Counted from the first letter of the stretch, positions 40,384-49,942 are shown. The stretch is 64,000 bases of DNA from Knoellia sinensis KCTC 19936 (GCF_000768705.1 NZ_AVPJ01000001.1:310001-374000); one strand, 5' to 3'. A program made the numbers and translations. Notes: a model not told the origin generated them from the letters alone.

Positions 40384-41061
40384 ATGTCCGTCGTGATCCG
40401 TGCCACAGAGGTGGTCGACGATCCGCGGCTGCTCGACCTCTTGGACGCCGCCGAGCGTGAGCGCGCCGACCGCCGGTCGGATCCCACCCCCTTCATCACC
40501 GCCCACGCTCTCCTGCGCCGGTTGGTGTCGGATGAGACGGGTGTCGATCCGCGTTCGATCGCGTTCGAGAAGCGGTGCGCCACGTGCGGGACGGATCGCC
40601 ACGGCAAGCCGCACGTGGTCGGCATGCGCGACGTCCACGTCTCGGTGTCCTACGGCCAGCACGTGGCAGTGGCGGCGATCACGACCATGGGTGAGGTGGG
40701 CGTCGATGTCGAGGACCTCGAGTCGGCCGACTTCGACGGTTTCAACTCCGTCACTCTCGACCCGAGTGAAGCTGCACACCTGGCTCGCGTGGACGCCGAC
40801 GGCCTGCTCGCCGCTCGTGCACTGACCTGGGCGCGCAAGGAGGCGATCCTCAAGGCAACGGGCCACGGTCTGGTCGTCGACCCCAGTCAGGTCGTCGTCT
40901 CGGCACCGGACGCTCCGGCCGCACTCGTCGAGTGGAAGGCGATGCAACACCCACCCGGTCCGACGCAGGTGGCCGACGTCGACGTCGATCGCGCCGATCA
41001 CCGAGCCGCCGTCGCCGTCCTCACGAGTCACCCGTTGAAGGTTCGCCTCCACCAGGGTTGA
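40384..41061 (+). CDS. 4'-phosphopantetheinyl transferase (Sfp type)
   Basis: A 225-aa enzyme that moves phosphopantetheine from CoA to carrier-protein serines. Motifs are GKPHVVG-x-VHVSVSYGQHVAVAA, the magnesium-binding GVDVEDLE, and WARKEAILKATGHGL. The target carrier is not in view. The N-terminus is shorter than in secondary-metabolite Sfp proteins, as often in Micrococcales. CATGAT lies 6 nt before the ATG. A 98-bp spacer separates it from the divergent hydrolase pseudogene. Confidence 0.9.
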   Translation: MSVVIRATEVVDDPRLLDLLDAAERERADRRSDPTPFITAHALLRRLVSDETGVDPRSIAFEKRCATCGTDRHGKPHVVGMRDVHVSVSYGQHVAVAAITTMGEVGVDVEDLESADFDGFNSVTLDPSEAAHLARVDADGLLAARALTWARKEAILKATGHGLVVDPSQVVVSAPDAPAALVEWKAMQHPPGPTQVADVDVDRADHRAAVAVLTSHPLKVRLHQG

Positions 41062-41064
41062 TGG

Positions 41065-42294
41065 TCAGGAACGGGTCTCCCCTGCAGTTCGACGCAGCGC
41101 CAGCTCGGCGAGCAGTGCCGCAATGTCCGGAAGGACCGCGTCGTCGTACGTCGCCCGTGGAGAGTGGTTGTCCTCGGCCGTGGTGTGGTCGTCGCTCACG
41201 CAGGCACCGACATTGAGGTAGGCGCCGGGCACCTGCTCAAGGACGAACGACATGTCCTCCGCGCCTGCCTCCGGAACCTCCATGTCGGACCACCGCTCCT
41301 CGCCGAAGAGCTCGACGACCGTCGCCCGGGCGAGGGCGAATTCTGTCGGGTCGTTGACCGTGACGGGGTAGCCGCCCCCGATGTCGACGGTCGCGGCAAG
41401 CCCGTGTGCGAGGGCCACGTGCTCGGCGACGCGCCGGATCTCAGCGTGCGCCCGATCCCGATGCCCACTCGAGAAGGTGCGCAGCGTGGCATGGATCTCG
41501 GCGCCATCGGGGATGACGTTGTTGACCGTCCCGGACGTGATTCGCCCCACCGTGACGACGACGGGGTCGAAGGCGTCGAACCGGCGCGTGACCATCGTCT
41601 GCAGCGCCAGCACGATCTCGCAGGCCACCGGGACGGGGTCGAGCGCGTGTTGTGGCTGCGAGCCGTGGCCACCCTTGCCCTGCACCGTGATGAGCACTTC
41701 GTCGGCTGCCGCCATCTGTGGCCCCGGACGGCCGAACCAGACGCCTCGGGGACGTTCGGCGGCATACACATGAATCGCGTATGCCGCGTCGACCCGTTTG
41801 CCGGCCACCTCAAGGAGTCCTTCGCGCAGCATGGGCTCGGCACCGCCCGGGCCTTCCTCGCCCGGCTGGAACATGAACACGACGTCCCCGGCAAGGTCGT
41901 CCCGCAGCTCGTGGAGGATGCGTGCGGCACCCACCAGACCGGCGGTGTGGAGGTCGTGGCCGCAGGCGTGCATGAGGCCCTCGTGCTCCGAGGCGAACTC
42001 GAGCCCAGTCGCTTCGGTCACCGGCAGTGCGTCCATGTCACCGCGCAGCAGGACCACAGGGCGTTCGGCTGATCCAGGGTCTTCCGCACGTCCGCGGAGC
42101 ACCGCCACCACACTGCTCAGCTCCTGTCCGAGGGTGATCTCGAGGTCCAGGCCCGCGAGCGCTTCGAGGACCGTCTGTTGCGTGCGTGGCAGGACGTTGC
42201 CGAGCTCGGGGTGTCGGTGGAGTTCGTGGCGCAGATCCACGAGCGCGGGCGCGTGGAGGCGCGCCAACTCGAGCGCCGAAGCGCGCCCACCCAT
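41065..42294 (-). CDS. M20-family amidohydrolase/peptidase
   Basis: A 409-aa dinuclear-metal hydrolase of the IAA-amino acid/hippurate hydrolase group that cleaves N-acyl amino acids. Seen are LRHELHRHPELG, LLRGDMDALPVTE, HACGHDLHTAGLVGAARIL, FMFQPGEEGPGGAEPML, GKGGHGSQPQHALDPV and the C-terminal GAEDMSFVLEQVPGAYLNVG (metal ligands Cys, His, Glu). ATG 42294 shares a TGATG overlap with the upstream prsW-like gene, so the two are coupled. An inverted pair of the GTATGCCG octamer lies inside the gene at 41760-41786. Confidence 0.92.
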   Translation of the reverse strand: MGGRASALELARLHAPALVDLRHELHRHPELGNVLPRTQQTVLEALAGLDLEITLGQELSSVVAVLRGRAEDPGSAERPVVLLRGDMDALPVTEATGLEFASEHEGLMHACGHDLHTAGLVGAARILHELRDDLAGDVVFMFQPGEEGPGGAEPMLREGLLEVAGKRVDAAYAIHVYAAERPRGVWFGRPGPQMAAADEVLITVQGKGGHGSQPQHALDPVPVACEIVLALQTMVTRRFDAFDPVVVTVGRITSGTVNNVIPDGAEIHATLRTFSSGHRDRAHAEIRRVAEHVALAHGLAATVDIGGGYPVTVNDPTEFALARATVVELFGEERWSDMEVPEAGAEDMSFVLEQVPGAYLNVGACVSDDHTTAEDNHSPRATYDDAVLPDIAALLAELALRRTAGETRS

Positions 42295-43475
42295 CAGTAG
42301 ACCTGGCCAGCGAACTCGTGGCGCCGGCGCGTGATGGTGTCGAGGAGTTGCTGCTCGTCCGCAAGGGCCCGCGCGTCCGCGGCCGAGTGGTGCATGCGGC
42401 GCCGCAACAGAGCCAACTCGCTGGCCGCATCCTGGAAGTCCTCCATGGATTTGAGGGCACCACGACCGCCGTTGGCGCGGGCCCACTGGCGCGCCTCCCT
42501 GCGTCGCGGCATCGACTCGAGCATGGCCACCTCGCCCGAGGAGAGCCATCCGGCGTCGGCGTAGGCGTTGAGGAACTGGCCGATGAGGCGTCCCTCACGT
42601 CGGCGCACCCAGACGACGAAGCCCAGGAACGCGACGAAGAGCGGCACCTGGACGAGGAGGTAGACCGCGATGAGGCCTTCGCCGCCGCTCACGGCGGCGA
42701 GGTTCCAGATCGCGTGGGCGATGACCGCGATGACGTAGCCGCCCAGAGGGGCGAGCCACTTGACGATGCCGAGCCTCGACGTCGCGGCGATCCCGATCCC
42801 GATTCCGATGCAGATCGTGAACATGGGGTGGGCGAACGGCGACAGGAGACAGCGTCCGATGAACGTCGCGGTGAGACCTTCCTGACCGTGCTCGACCCAC
42901 GCGATCGCGAGGTACTGGATGTTCTCGGTGAAGGCGAAACCCGCAGCCGTGACGCCTGCATAGACCATCCCGTCGGTGATGCCGTCGAACTCTCGTTTGG
43001 CGAAGCGCCAGATGAGGAAGATGACAAGTCCCTTGGCGGCCTCCTCCACGACGGGCGCCACGAAGACTGCGGTGAGTGCCAGGGAGTCTTCGGGCGGTAT
43101 GGAACCCCACAACACGAGTTGGCCGGCCGTGTTGAGGGTCATGGCGATGAGAACCGCGATGATCGCGCCCCAGAGGAAGGCAAAGAGCAGATAGCGGGTC
43201 GGCTCGGCTTCGAACCTGTCGAGCCACATGAACGTCGGGACCACGATGCCGAGCGGGATGATCGCCGCGACGAGCCCGAGGAGGGACGCGCTCACCCCGG
43301 CCGCGGCGCCGATCGCCACGGCCACGACCAGGGCCGCCACACCGAACCCGAGAGACGCGACACCCACGATCACCCAACTTCGGATGACGGATCGGCCTCG
43401 GTGCGCGCCCCGGCGTGTGTCTTCCGGGCGCTGCGGCACTGGTGCCTGGACTTGGACAGCCTGCTCCCCACTCAT
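42294..43475 (-). CDS. PrsW-family intramembrane metalloprotease
   Basis: A polytopic membrane protein of 393 aa with about eight helices in residues ~30-300. PrsW signatures are [13 protein letters not shown] (Glu pair), [19 protein letters not shown] and [12 protein letters not shown] (His ligands). Members cleave anti-sigma factors or act as CPBP-like proteases; the substrate is unknown. The C-terminal ~100 residues are cytoplasmic and charged. The ATG at 43475 follows TAAGGT by 7 nt and is divergent from orn across 37 bp. Confidence 0.9.
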   Translation of the reverse strand: MSGEQAVQVQAPVPQRPEDTRRGAHRGRSVIRSWVIVGVASLGFGVAALVVAVAIGAAAGVSASLLGLVAAIIPLGIVVPTFMWLDRFEAEPTRYLLFAFLWGAIIAVLIAMTLNTAGQLVLWGSIPPEDSLALTAVFVAPVVEEAAKGLVIFLIWRFAKREFDGITDGMVYAGVTAAGFAFTENIQYLAIAWVEHGQEGLTATFIGRCLLSPFAHPMFTICIGIGIGIAATSRLGIVKWLAPLGGYVIAVIAHAIWNLAAVSGGEGLIAVYLLVQVPLFVAFLGFVVWVRRREGRLIGQFLNAYADAGWLSSGEVAMLESMPRRREARQWARANGGRGALKSMEDFQDAASELALLRRRMHHSAADARALADEQQLLDTITRRRHEFAGQVY

Positions 43476-43512
43476 GACCGCGACCTTAGTGCAGCGCCAT
43501 ACAGTGGAGCCC

Positions 43513-44199
43513 ATGTCAGCAACCCCCGACCGGGCCCTCACCGACCGCATCGTCTGGATCGACTGCGAGATGACGGGCCTGTCGTTGGAGCACGATGCCC
43601 TCATCGAGGTGGCCGCGCTCGTCACCGACTACGAGCTCAATGTCCTTGGCGAGGGTGTCGACGTCGTCATCCGGCCGACCGATGCCGCGCTCGCGCAAAT
43701 GGGCGACTTCGTACGTGAGATGCACACGTCGTCCGGCCTCATCGACGAGCTTGCCGACGGCGTGACGATCGAGGAGGCACAGCAGCTCGTCCTGGACTAC
43801 GTCCGCGAGTGGGTGCCCGAGCCGGGCAAGGCGCCCCTCGGCGGCAACACCGTCGCCACCGACCGCGGCTTCCTGGCTCGCGACATGCCAGAGCTCGAGG
43901 GCCACTTGCACTACCGGATCATCGACGTCTCGTCGATCAAGGAACTCTCCCGCCGGTGGTTCCCGAGGGCCTATTTCGCGGCGCCCGAGAAGGCCGGCGG
44001 GCACCGCGCGCTGGCGGACATCCGGGAGTCAATCGCTGAGTTGCGCTACTACCGCGCCGCCGTCTTCGTGGACCCTCCCGGCCGCTCGAGCGAGGACCTG
44101 CGCGCCATCGCCGCGCAGCACGTCGTCGACCACTCGGCCCCGGTCTCACCCCCCTCAGCGGACGTGGTCGAGAGCACCCCCGCGGAGCAGGTACGATAG
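43513..44199 (+). CDS. orn: Oligoribonuclease
   Basis: Orn degrades nanoRNAs and pGpG to mononucleotides. The DEDDh catalytic set is visible: [21 protein letters not shown] (Asp and Glu), [25 protein letters not shown] (Asp) and [21 protein letters not shown] (His and Asp). An extra ~30-residue Pro/Ser-rich tail extends beyond the usual C-terminus to 228 aa. TACAGT lies 7 nt before the ATG, so translation is probably leaderless. Confidence 0.96.
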   Translation: MSATPDRALTDRIVWIDCEMTGLSLEHDALIEVAALVTDYELNVLGEGVDVVIRPTDAALAQMGDFVREMHTSSGLIDELADGVTIEEAQQLVLDYVREWVPEPGKAPLGGNTVATDRGFLARDMPELEGHLHYRIIDVSSIKELSRRWFPRAYFAAPEKAGGHRALADIRESIAELRYYRAAVFVDPPGRSSEDLRAIAAQHVVDHSAPVSPPSADVVESTPAEQVR

Positions 44200-44248
44200 T
44201 CCGCGCTGCCTCGGCTTCGGTTCTTCCGGTATGCCGGGTGGTCACCTT

Positions 44249-44325
44249 GGTGGGCGTAGCTCAGCTGGTAGAGCACCGCGTTGTGGTCGCGGGGGTCGCG
44301 GGTTCAAGCCCCGTCGCTCACCCCA
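44249..44325 (+). tRNA. tRNA-His (anticodon GTG)
   Basis: The acceptor stem GTGGGCG pairs with CGCTCAC, and G44249 pairs with C44322 as the encoded G-1 of tRNA-His. The anticodon loop TTGTGGT carries GTG. CCA is encoded at 44323-44325. A TACGAT box at 44192-44197 in the orn 3' end is a possible -10 element. Confidence 0.95.
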
Positions 44326-44329
44326 AGTC

Positions 44330-44356
44330 GAAAGCCCCTGCATTGCAGGGGCTTTC
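44330..44356 (+). terminator. Hairpin after tRNA-His
   Basis: GAAAGCCCCTGCA at 44330-44342 pairs perfectly with TGCAGGGGCTTTC at 44344-44356 right after the tRNA. It ends CGTCATC without a long T-run, yet its strength and position make it the likely terminator. Confidence 0.75.
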
Positions 44357-44413
44357 GTCATCTCCCCGGACCGCCGTTCGTCACGGGCACAGTCCAGTGT
44401 GCACACTGGGAGC

Positions 44414-44986
44414 ATGCGCTCGTCGATCCGTGCACTGCTCCTCCTGCTCGTCGCGACGCTCGCGACGCTCGGGGTCGGTGTCCTGCCTGCGCAGGCACAT
44501 GCCCGACTGCTCTCGATCACCCCGACGGACGGCGCGTCGCTTCCTGCCTCGCCCACAGAGATCGTCCTGACCTTCAACGAGCCGATCAACCCGGAGTTCG
44601 TCACCGTGCGCATCACCGACGGTGAGGGCGGGGACGTCGTCGGTGAGGAAGCCGCCACCGACGGAGCCACGGTCACCCTTCCCGTCGGGGATGCGATCGC
44701 TGCAGGCACCTACAACGTCATCTACCGCGTCGTGAGCGCCGACTCGCACCCGATCTCGGGATCGGCGAGATTCACGATCGAGGGCGATCCCCAGGCGCCT
44801 CCGGCGACCGCCACCGCAGAGGCACCTTCCGCGTCCGTCAGCCCTCCGAGCGCGGGCGAGGCGGCCGATGCTTCCGAGGAGGCCGAAGACATTCCGGCGT
44901 GGGTCTGGATCCTCGTCTTCGCCGGGCTCGTGGGTGCGATCGGGGCCACGTTCTATGCCGTGCGCCGTGACGAGTCCGCGTCGTGA
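44414..44986 (+). CDS. CopC-domain copper-binding protein, membrane-anchored
   Basis: A 190-aa exported protein. A signal peptide (residues 1-29, LLLLLVATLATLGVGVLPAQA) ends just before HARLLSITP, placing the CopC-type N-terminal His as Cu(II) ligand; the second site is VVSADSHPISGSARF. After the beta-barrel comes a ~45-residue Ala/Ser/Pro linker and one C-terminal membrane helix (WVWILVFAGLVGAIGATFYAV, written here in two parts: WVWILVFAGLVGA and IGATFYAV), so it is held on the outer face of the membrane. No copD partner is adjacent. CACACT lies 6 nt before the ATG. Confidence 0.88.
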   Translation: MRSSIRALLLLLVATLATLGVGVLPAQAHARLLSITPTDGASLPASPTEIVLTFNEPINPEFVTVRITDGEGGDVVGEEAATDGATVTLPVGDAIAAGTYNVIYRVVSADSHPISGSARFTIEGDPQAPPATATAEAPSASVSPPSAGEAADASEEAEDIPAWVWILVFAGLVGAIGATFYAVRRDESAS

Positions 44987-45059
44987 AACCCGCTCCCCTG
45001 CGGGCCGATTCACCTCGATTTCACAACTGGGCCACACCGCTGCTACTGTCTCTCCTCGC

Positions 45060-45135
<76 letters not shown>

Positions 45136-45140
45136 TCCGA

Positions 45141-45169
45141 GAGCCTCGCACGGTCACCGTGCGGGGCTC
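45141..45169 (+). terminator. Hairpin after tRNA-Lys
   Basis: GAGCCTCGCACGGT at 45141-45154 pairs with ACCGTGCGGGGCTC at 45156-45169 with one wobble pair, followed by TTGTG. It begins 5 nt after the tRNA CCA and is the expected terminator. Confidence 0.8.
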
Positions 45170-45209
45170 TTGTGATCTTCGCGCCCGCGCCGCATCCGGA
45201 TCACACGAC

Positions 45210-45244
45210 GAAGGCCCCCGACAGGTCACTGTCCGGGGGCCTTC
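45210..45244 (-). terminator. Hairpin after the DUF3618 gene
   Basis: GAAGGCCCCCGACAG at 45210-45224 pairs with CTGTCCGGGGGCCTTC at 45229-45244, with one bulged base. It lies 14 nt beyond the stop of the minus-strand DUF3618 gene and may also stop read-through from the tRNA side. Confidence 0.75.
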
Positions 45245-45258
45245 TCGTGCTGTTCCGA

Positions 45259-45510
45259 TCAGCGGCGTCGGCGGCGGAGCACCTTGATGGCCACGACGAC
45301 CGCGACAATCGCGACCGCAGCGGCGACACGCTCGACGCGCAGGTCGCCCTCGGGCGTCGTGGTGGCGTCGGCGAAGCGGGCCTTGGCCTTGTCGACCTCG
45401 CGCTTGGCGATGGCCGACGGGGTGGCCTTGGCGGTGAGCTCGTTGAGGGTGTTCGCGAGGCGCGTGCGGCGGGCGGCGATGTCGGCCTCGAGGGCGGGGA
45501 TGCTGCTCAT
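45259..45510 (-). CDS. DUF3618 family small membrane protein
   Basis: An 83-aa protein with the pattern of the DUF3618 family: IPALEADIAARRTRLANTLNEL at the N-terminus and one C-terminal hydrophobic helix (VAAAVAIVAVVVAIKVL) ending in a run of arginines. Function is unknown; members are often found near stress or surface genes. The start at 45510 is 4 bp after the bcp stop, so they form an operon. A GC-rich hairpin follows. Confidence 0.82.
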   Translation of the reverse strand: MSSIPALEADIAARRTRLANTLNELTAKATPSAIAKREVDKAKARFADATTTPEGDLRVERVAAAVAIVAVVVAIKVLRRRRR

Positions 45511-45514
45511 CGAA

Positions 45515-45991
45515 TCAGTCCTTCTGAAGTCCGAGGTCGCGACGGAGTTTCGCGACATGGCCCGTGGCCTTGACGTTGTACCAGGCGTGCTCAACCTTGC
45601 CCTCCTCGTCGACGACGAGGGTCGAACGGATCACACCTTGGACGACCTTGCCGTAGAGCTTCTTCTCACCGAAGGCTCCCCACTCGGTCATGACCGCCTT
45701 GTCCGGGTCGGACAGCAGCGTCAGTGACAGGTGCTCCTTGTCACGGAACTTCGCGAGCTTCTCGGTCTTGTCGGGCGAGATGCCGAGCACGGTGTAGCCG
45801 TCGGACTTGAGCGACTCGAGGGACTCGCTGAAGTCGCAGGCCTGCTTCGTGCAGCCGGGGGTCATGGCCGCCGGATAGAAGTAGACGATCACCTTGCCCC
45901 CGCGTAGTTCCGAGAGCGTGACGCTCTCGCCGGTGTCGGTGCTCAGGGTGAAGTCCGGTGCAACGTCGCCCGGACTGAGTCGCTCAGTCAC
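45515..45991 (-). CDS. bcp: Thioredoxin-dependent thiol peroxidase (bacterioferritin comigratory protein type)
   Basis: A 158-aa peroxiredoxin that reduces H2O2 and organic peroxides. The peroxidatic Cys is in YFYPAAMTPGCTKQACDFSE, where a second Cys five residues on is the usual atypical 2-Cys resolver. LGISPDKTEKLAKFRDKEHL and STLVVDEEGKVEHAW complete the fold. The GTG start at 45991 has a GAGGAGAT ribosome-binding site. It precedes the DUF3618 gene. Confidence 0.95.
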   Translation of the reverse strand: MTERLSPGDVAPDFTLSTDTGESVTLSELRGGKVIVYFYPAAMTPGCTKQACDFSESLESLKSDGYTVLGISPDKTEKLAKFRDKEHLSLTLLSDPDKAVMTEWGAFGEKKLYGKVVQGVIRSTLVVDEEGKVEHAWYNVKATGHVAKLRRDLGLQKD

Positions 45992-46049
45992 GCAGATCTC
46001 CTCGGGTGGTCGGCTCTCGCCAAACTATCAGCGAGGTCACCACCGCTCG

Positions 46050-46078
46050 TGCGCGAGGCGGGACTCGAACCCGCACAG
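46050..46078 (-). other. tRNA 3'-end fragment
   Basis: On the minus strand the sequence contains a perfect T-arm (GCGGGTTCGAGTCCCGC, 46074-46058) followed by CTCGCGC and A, the 3' half of an acceptor stem with discriminator. No matching 5' half (GCGCGAG) occurs within the next ~550 bp on that strand. It therefore looks like the remnant of a tRNA gene, possibly an attachment-site scar, 34 bp from the HNH nuclease gene. Confidence 0.6.
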
Positions 46079-46111
46079 ATGCCTGTCAGAGGTGGTGCCT
46101 AGGTTGGCTTC

Positions 46112-46609
46112 ATGGGGAGGACCAAGTACACGACGGAGTTGCTCGGCCCTATCGTGGCACAGGCCGACTCGTACGCGGACATCGTTCGGCGGCTTGGCCT
46201 CGCCCAAGCCGGCGGCACGCAAACCCACATTGCACGACGAGTCAGGCAACTCGGCCTCGACACATCACATTTCACTCGTCGCCGAGGACGTGGGGCTCCG
46301 AACCTCCTGAGCCCTGGAGAGATCCTGGTCCGAGTCCCGGTGGGCTCCTTTCGGCGGAAGGCGCCTCAACTGAGGCGTGCTCTCCTAGCGATCGGGCGCG
46401 CCTGGGAGTGCGAGATATGCGGCAACGACGGAACCTGGTGCGGTCAGAACCTGACGCTGCATGTGGACCACATTGACGGCGACTTCCACAACAACGTGCC
46501 CGAGAACCTTCGCTTCCTGTGCCCGAACTGCCACAACCAAACGGCGAACTTCGCGGCAGGAGCAAGGGGTGGAGAACGAGACCCGAAAACTCAGACAGCT
46601 AGTATCTGA
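46112..46609 (+). CDS. HNH endonuclease
   Basis: A 165-aa nuclease with a zinc-ribbon HNH core: CEICG, then LHVDHIDGDFHNNVPENLRF and LCPNCHNQT. The first half (YADIVRRLGLAQAGGTQTHI, RRVRQLGLDTSHF) resembles an HTH DNA-binding region, as in free-standing homing or phage-type HNH proteins. Its lower G+C and non-preferred codons (for example CGA, AGT, GGA) suggest recent acquisition. It lies between a tRNA remnant and tRNA-Leu. TAGGTT is 6 nt before the ATG. Confidence 0.88.
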   Translation: MGRTKYTTELLGPIVAQADSYADIVRRLGLAQAGGTQTHIARRVRQLGLDTSHFTRRRGRGAPNLLSPGEILVRVPVGSFRRKAPQLRRALLAIGRAWECEICGNDGTWCGQNLTLHVDHIDGDFHNNVPENLRFLCPNCHNQTANFAAGARGGERDPKTQTASI

Positions 46610-46636
46610 GGTCCGAGTTGCCCTTCAAGGCACCTC

Positions 46637-46719
46637 GCCGGAGTGGTGGAACTGGTAGACACGCGGCACTTAGGATGCCGTGCTTCGGCGTGGGGGTTCG
46701 AGTCCCCCCTCTGGCACCA
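46637..46719 (+). tRNA. tRNA-Leu (anticodon TAG)
   Basis: Acceptor GCCGGAG pairs with CTCTGGC through one G-T, the anticodon loop is ACTTAGGA (TAG), a long class II variable arm (TGCTTCGGCG) is present and the T-arm is GGGGGTTCGAGTCCCCC. CCA is encoded. A GTATGCCG octamer and the short GTCCGC/GCGGAC hairpin at ~46749-46770 follow and may terminate it. Confidence 0.95.
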
Positions 46720-46787
46720 AGCGCAGTCGTGAGGCGACGGCGTATGCCGTCCGCCCGCCTCCCGCGGACGCGCACACCTTCGATTTG

Positions 46788-46837
46788 TTGCCCGTCACTG
46801 CACGACGAGCGAAGCGAGTTCGTGCAGCACCGGGCAA
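46788..46837. repeat. Diverged copy of the dispersed palindromic element
   Basis: TTGCCCG (46788) pairs with CGGGCAA (46831), and CTGCACGA pairs with TCGTGCAG, around a 3-nt mismatch. The loop holds GAGCGAAGCGAG, as in the perfect copies, and the outer CGATTTG resembles CGACTTTG. It lies 15 nt after the rdgB stop. Confidence 0.55.
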
Positions 46838-46851
46838 TCAGTCGGCTTCGA

Positions 46852-47484
46852 TCAGGCCAAGCGCTCGCGGAGGACGGGGATCATCGCGCGGAAGGCACGC
46901 CCACGGTGCGAGATCTCGTTCTTCTCGACGTCGGTGTACTCCGCCAGCGACTTGGTGTCGCCGTCCGGGACGAAGATCGGGTCGTAGCCGAAGCCGTTCT
47001 CCCCCACCGGTTCCCGCCTGATCGTGCCCGTGACACGACCCTCGACGGACTCGACCGACCCGTCCGGCATGGCAAGGACGGCCGCACACACGAACGCGGC
47101 ACCCCTGTGCTCGTCGGGGACATCTCCGATCTGCTCGAGGAGCAGCGAGAGGTTGGTGCGGTCGCGGTCGGCTCGCGGGGCGTCCGCACCCGAGTGGGAG
47201 CCCGACCAACGCGCGGAGAACACCCCCGGTGACCCACCGAGGACATCCACGGCGAGACCGGAGTCGTCGGCGACCGATGGCAGGCCCGTAGCCCTGGCCA
47301 CGGCCACGGCCTTGAGGCGTGCGTTCCCTTCGAACGTCACCTCACTCTCGACGACGTCGGGCGCATCGGGGAACTCGGATGCCCCGACGATCTCAAGCCC
47401 GAGTTCGTCGACGAGGTCCGCGAGGATCTGGCGGAGCTCGTGGACCTTGTGCTCGTTCTGGGTCGCGAGGACGAGCCGCGTCAT
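46852..47484 (-). CDS. rdgB: RdgB/HAM1 non-canonical purine NTP pyrophosphatase
   Basis: This 210-aa house-cleaning enzyme hydrolyses dITP, XTP and related nucleotides. Motifs are [55 protein letters not shown] ([14 protein letters not shown] and PGVFSARW) and [19 protein letters not shown], with [10 protein letters not shown] at the end. The ATG overlaps the rph stop by 4 bp. rph-rdgB coupling is standard in actinobacteria. Confidence 0.96.
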   Translation of the reverse strand: MTRLVLATQNEHKVHELRQILADLVDELGLEIVGASEFPDAPDVVESEVTFEGNARLKAVAVARATGLPSVADDSGLAVDVLGGSPGVFSARWSGSHSGADAPRADRDRTNLSLLLEQIGDVPDEHRGAAFVCAAVLAMPDGSVESVEGRVTGTIRREPVGENGFGYDPIFVPDGDTKSLAEYTDVEKNEISHRGRAFRAMIPVLRERLA

Positions 47485-48245
47485 CGCGACCGCTCCCGGG
47501 GAGCTTCAGCGAGCGCCTGCTGCTGAGCGGACGTGAGGTCGGCGCACCCCGCAGCGGCAAGATCGAGCAGTGCGTTGAGGCGGTCGCGGTCGAAGGCTGC
47601 GTCTGCTCCCTCCGCAGTGCCCTGCACCTCGACGTAGCGCCCCGACCCCGTCATGACGACATTCATGTCGGTGTCGGCCGTCGAGTCCTCGGGGTAGTCC
47701 AGGTCGAGGACCGGCTGTCCTCCCACGACACCGACGCTCACCGCGGCGATGGAGTCCACCAGAGGGGCAGCGTCCTTGGCGATGAGTCCCTTGGCTCGCG
47801 CATCCTCGATGGCGTCGACCAGCGCAACGTAGGCACCCGTGATCGAGGCCGTGCGGGTGCCACCGTCAGCCTGGAGGACGTCACAGTCGACGACGATGGT
47901 GTTCTCCCCCAAGGCCTTCGTGTCGATGACGGCGCGCAACGCGCGACCGATGAGGCGCGAGATCTCGTGTGTCCGACCGCCCACCTTGCCCTTGCGCGAC
48001 TCACGGTCGGACCGGGTGTTGGTCGACCGCGGGAGCATCTCGTACTCGGAGGTGACCCAACCAGTGCCCTTGCCCTTGAGCCAGCGCGGCACACCCTCGG
48101 TGAAGGACGCAGCGCAGAGAACTCGAGTGCGGCCGAACTCGATGAGCACGGAACCCTCGGCGTGGTCGAGCCAGTTGCGGGTGATGCGCACCTCCCGAAG
48201 GTCCGAGGGGGCGCGTCCGTCATGTCTGGTCTGCTGTGAAGTCAC
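47481..48245 (-). CDS. rph: Ribonuclease PH
   Basis: RNase PH is a phosphate-dependent 3' exonuclease that trims tRNA precursors. The 254-aa protein shows [69 protein letters not shown] and [18 protein letters not shown]. The GTG at 48245 follows TAGCCT by 6 nt, so the rph-rdgB mRNA is probably leaderless. Confidence 0.96.
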   Translation of the reverse strand: MTSQQTRHDGRAPSDLREVRITRNWLDHAEGSVLIEFGRTRVLCAASFTEGVPRWLKGKGTGWVTSEYEMLPRSTNTRSDRESRKGKVGGRTHEISRLIGRALRAVIDTKALGENTIVVDCDVLQADGGTRTASITGAYVALVDAIEDARAKGLIAKDAAPLVDSIAAVSVGVVGGQPVLDLDYPEDSTADTDMNVVMTGSGRYVEVQGTAEGADAAFDRDRLNALLDLAAAGCADLTSAQQQALAEAPRERSR

Positions 48246-48338
48246 ACGAGCAGGCTAGACGTCACCCCGTGAAGTTCACGTATCGCGGGGAAGCTTCGCC
48301 TGCTGCTGGGAAGTCCCCCACCGTTTCGGAGGGTGAGG

Positions 48339-49112
48339 TCAGGCCTTGCCGAGGTCGTGAATGTCGCCGGCCCGAGCGACCTCGACACCCGGCCATACCG
48401 ATTCAGCCTGTGCACGGCATACATCCGGGTCGTTCCACGCGGGCATGTGCGTGAGCACGAGCCGCTGGACACCACCCGCCTCGCGCGCGGCCTCCGCTGC
48501 CCGAGAGGCGGTGAGGTGCACACCACGCACCTCGTCCCGTCCGTCGACGAAGGCCGAATCGGCCAGGACCAGATCTGCACCCGTCATGAGCGGCACGAGG
48601 TTGTCACAGCTGTCGGTGTCGCCGGTGTAGGCGAGGACGGCCCCGTCCGCCTCCACACGGAAGCCGAACGCCTCGACCGGGTGGTGCACGGCATACGGAG
48701 TGATCGTGACCGGACCCACCGTGACGGGGACCTGGTCCTCGAGCTGCTCGAACACGAAGACCTTCTCCATGTCTCCGTCCTCAAGCCCGTGATACATGAG
48801 CGAGACCCTGGTCGCCGTCTCGGCGGGACCCCAGACGGGCAGACGGTCGCTCGGTGCGCCATCAGGGGCGTAGTTGCGCGAGACGTAGAGACCGCAGACG
48901 TCGGCGCAGTGGTCTGGGTGCAGGTGGGTGAGGAAGACGGCGTCGAGATCGCTCGGCGCCACGTGCCGGTGCAGCGGCCCGAGGGCCCCGGAGCCGAGGT
49001 CGAACAGGACGTTCCAGGCCCGGCCGTCGGCGTTCACGGTGACGAGATAACTGGAGGCGGGCGAGTCCGGACCCGCGAACGAACCGCTGCACCCGATGAC
49101 GGTGACCTTCAT
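48339..49112 (-). CDS. Metallo-beta-lactamase-fold hydrolase (RNase Z-like)
   Basis: A 257-aa protein with the zinc motif [12 protein letters not shown], further ligands in AYTGDTDSC and LTHMPAW, and an RNase Z/PhnP-like arrangement. Related actinobacterial proteins are described as cyclic-nucleotide degrading or of unknown substrate. The 4-bp overlap with murI makes them an operon murI-mbl, upstream of rph by 93 bp. The N-terminus [20 protein letters not shown] is well conserved. Confidence 0.88.
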   Translation of the reverse strand: MKVTVIGCSGSFAGPDSPASSYLVTVNADGRAWNVLFDLGSGALGPLHRHVAPSDLDAVFLTHLHPDHCADVCGLYVSRNYAPDGAPSDRLPVWGPAETATRVSLMYHGLEDGDMEKVFVFEQLEDQVPVTVGPVTITPYAVHHPVEAFGFRVEADGAVLAYTGDTDSCDNLVPLMTGADLVLADSAFVDGRDEVRGVHLTASRAAEAAREAGGVQRLVLTHMPAWNDPDVCRAQAESVWPGVEVARAGDIHDLGKA

Positions 49113-49942
49113 GCGACCCCCTCCGACGCAGATGGCAGGACGACTGGCGAGGTGAAGATGTGGCCGAAGTTCGGACCGAGCCCGAGGAATCGCAGGGCCA
49201 GCCGCCGGAACTCGTCGGGGTCGCCGGTCGTCGTGAAGCCGTGCTGAGGAGCTGGAGCATCGTCGGGACGGAGCTGGTCGGCATCGGCCAGCACGCGGTA
49301 GAGCTCCTTGGCCGTCTCCTCGGCGGACGAGACGAGGGTCACGTCCGGCCCCATGACATAGGAAATGACGCCGGCCAGCAACGGGTAGTGCGTGCACCCG
49401 AGGATGAGCGTGTCGACGTCCCGCTCCTGGAAGGGTGCGAGGTACTCCCTGGCCACGGCCCTCAACTCGTCGCCACCGGTCACTCCTGACTCGACGAAGT
49501 CGACGAACCGGGGCGCTGCCCCACTCGTGACCCGAAGGTGCGGCGCCGCGGCGAAGGCATCGAGGTAGGCGCGCGACTGGTGCGTGCCGACGGTGGAGAT
49601 GACGCCGATGTGGCCGGAGCGGGTCGCGCCCACCGCCCGCCGGACAGCCGGGCGAATCACCTCGACGACGGGCACGTCGTAACGCTCACGTGCGTCGTGC
49701 AGGACGGCCGCGCTGGCCGTGTTGCACGCGATGACCAGGGCCTTGACCCCATGGTCGACGAGCCGGTCGAGGCACTCGAGCGCAAAGGCCCGGGTCTGCG
49801 CGATCGGACGCGGCCCATAGGGTGTGCGAGCCGTGTCCCCCAGGTAGGCCACCGACTCGTGCGGAAGTTGGTCGATGACAGCGCGCGCCACCGTGAGTCC
49901 GCCATAACCGGAGTCGAAGATTCCGATGGGTGAGTCAGGCAC
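49109..49942 (-). CDS. murI: Glutamate racemase
   Basis: MurI makes D-glutamate for peptidoglycan. The 277-aa protein shows [16 protein letters not shown], the catalytic Cys in [13 protein letters not shown] and the second Cys in [14 protein letters not shown], with [16 protein letters not shown] between. The GTG at 49942 follows TAACCT by 6 nt, so it is probably leaderless. The metallo-hydrolase gene is coupled downstream. Confidence 0.96.
   Translation of the reverse strand: MPDSPIGIFDSGYGGLTVARAVIDQLPHESVAYLGDTARTPYGPRPIAQTRAFALECLDRLVDHGVKALVIACNTASAAVLHDARERYDVPVVEVIRPAVRRAVGATRSGHIGVISTVGTHQSRAYLDAFAAAPHLRVTSGAAPRFVDFVESGVTGGDELRAVAREYLAPFQERDVDTLILGCTHYPLLAGVISYVMGPDVTLVSSAEETAKELYRVLADADQLRPDDAPAPQHGFTTTGDPDEFRRLALRFLGLGPNFGHIFTSPVVLPSASEGVA

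Noticed and set aside
39616-41052. A single 478-codon minus-strand gene
   Set aside because: Its first half is antisense to the phosphopantetheinyl transferase, the middle holds only the C-terminal hydrolase frame, and its end lies in tRNA-Arg.
46050-46125. A complete minus-strand tRNA gene
   Set aside because: Only the T-arm and 3' acceptor half fit; no D-arm, five-pair anticodon stem or 5' acceptor half is found.
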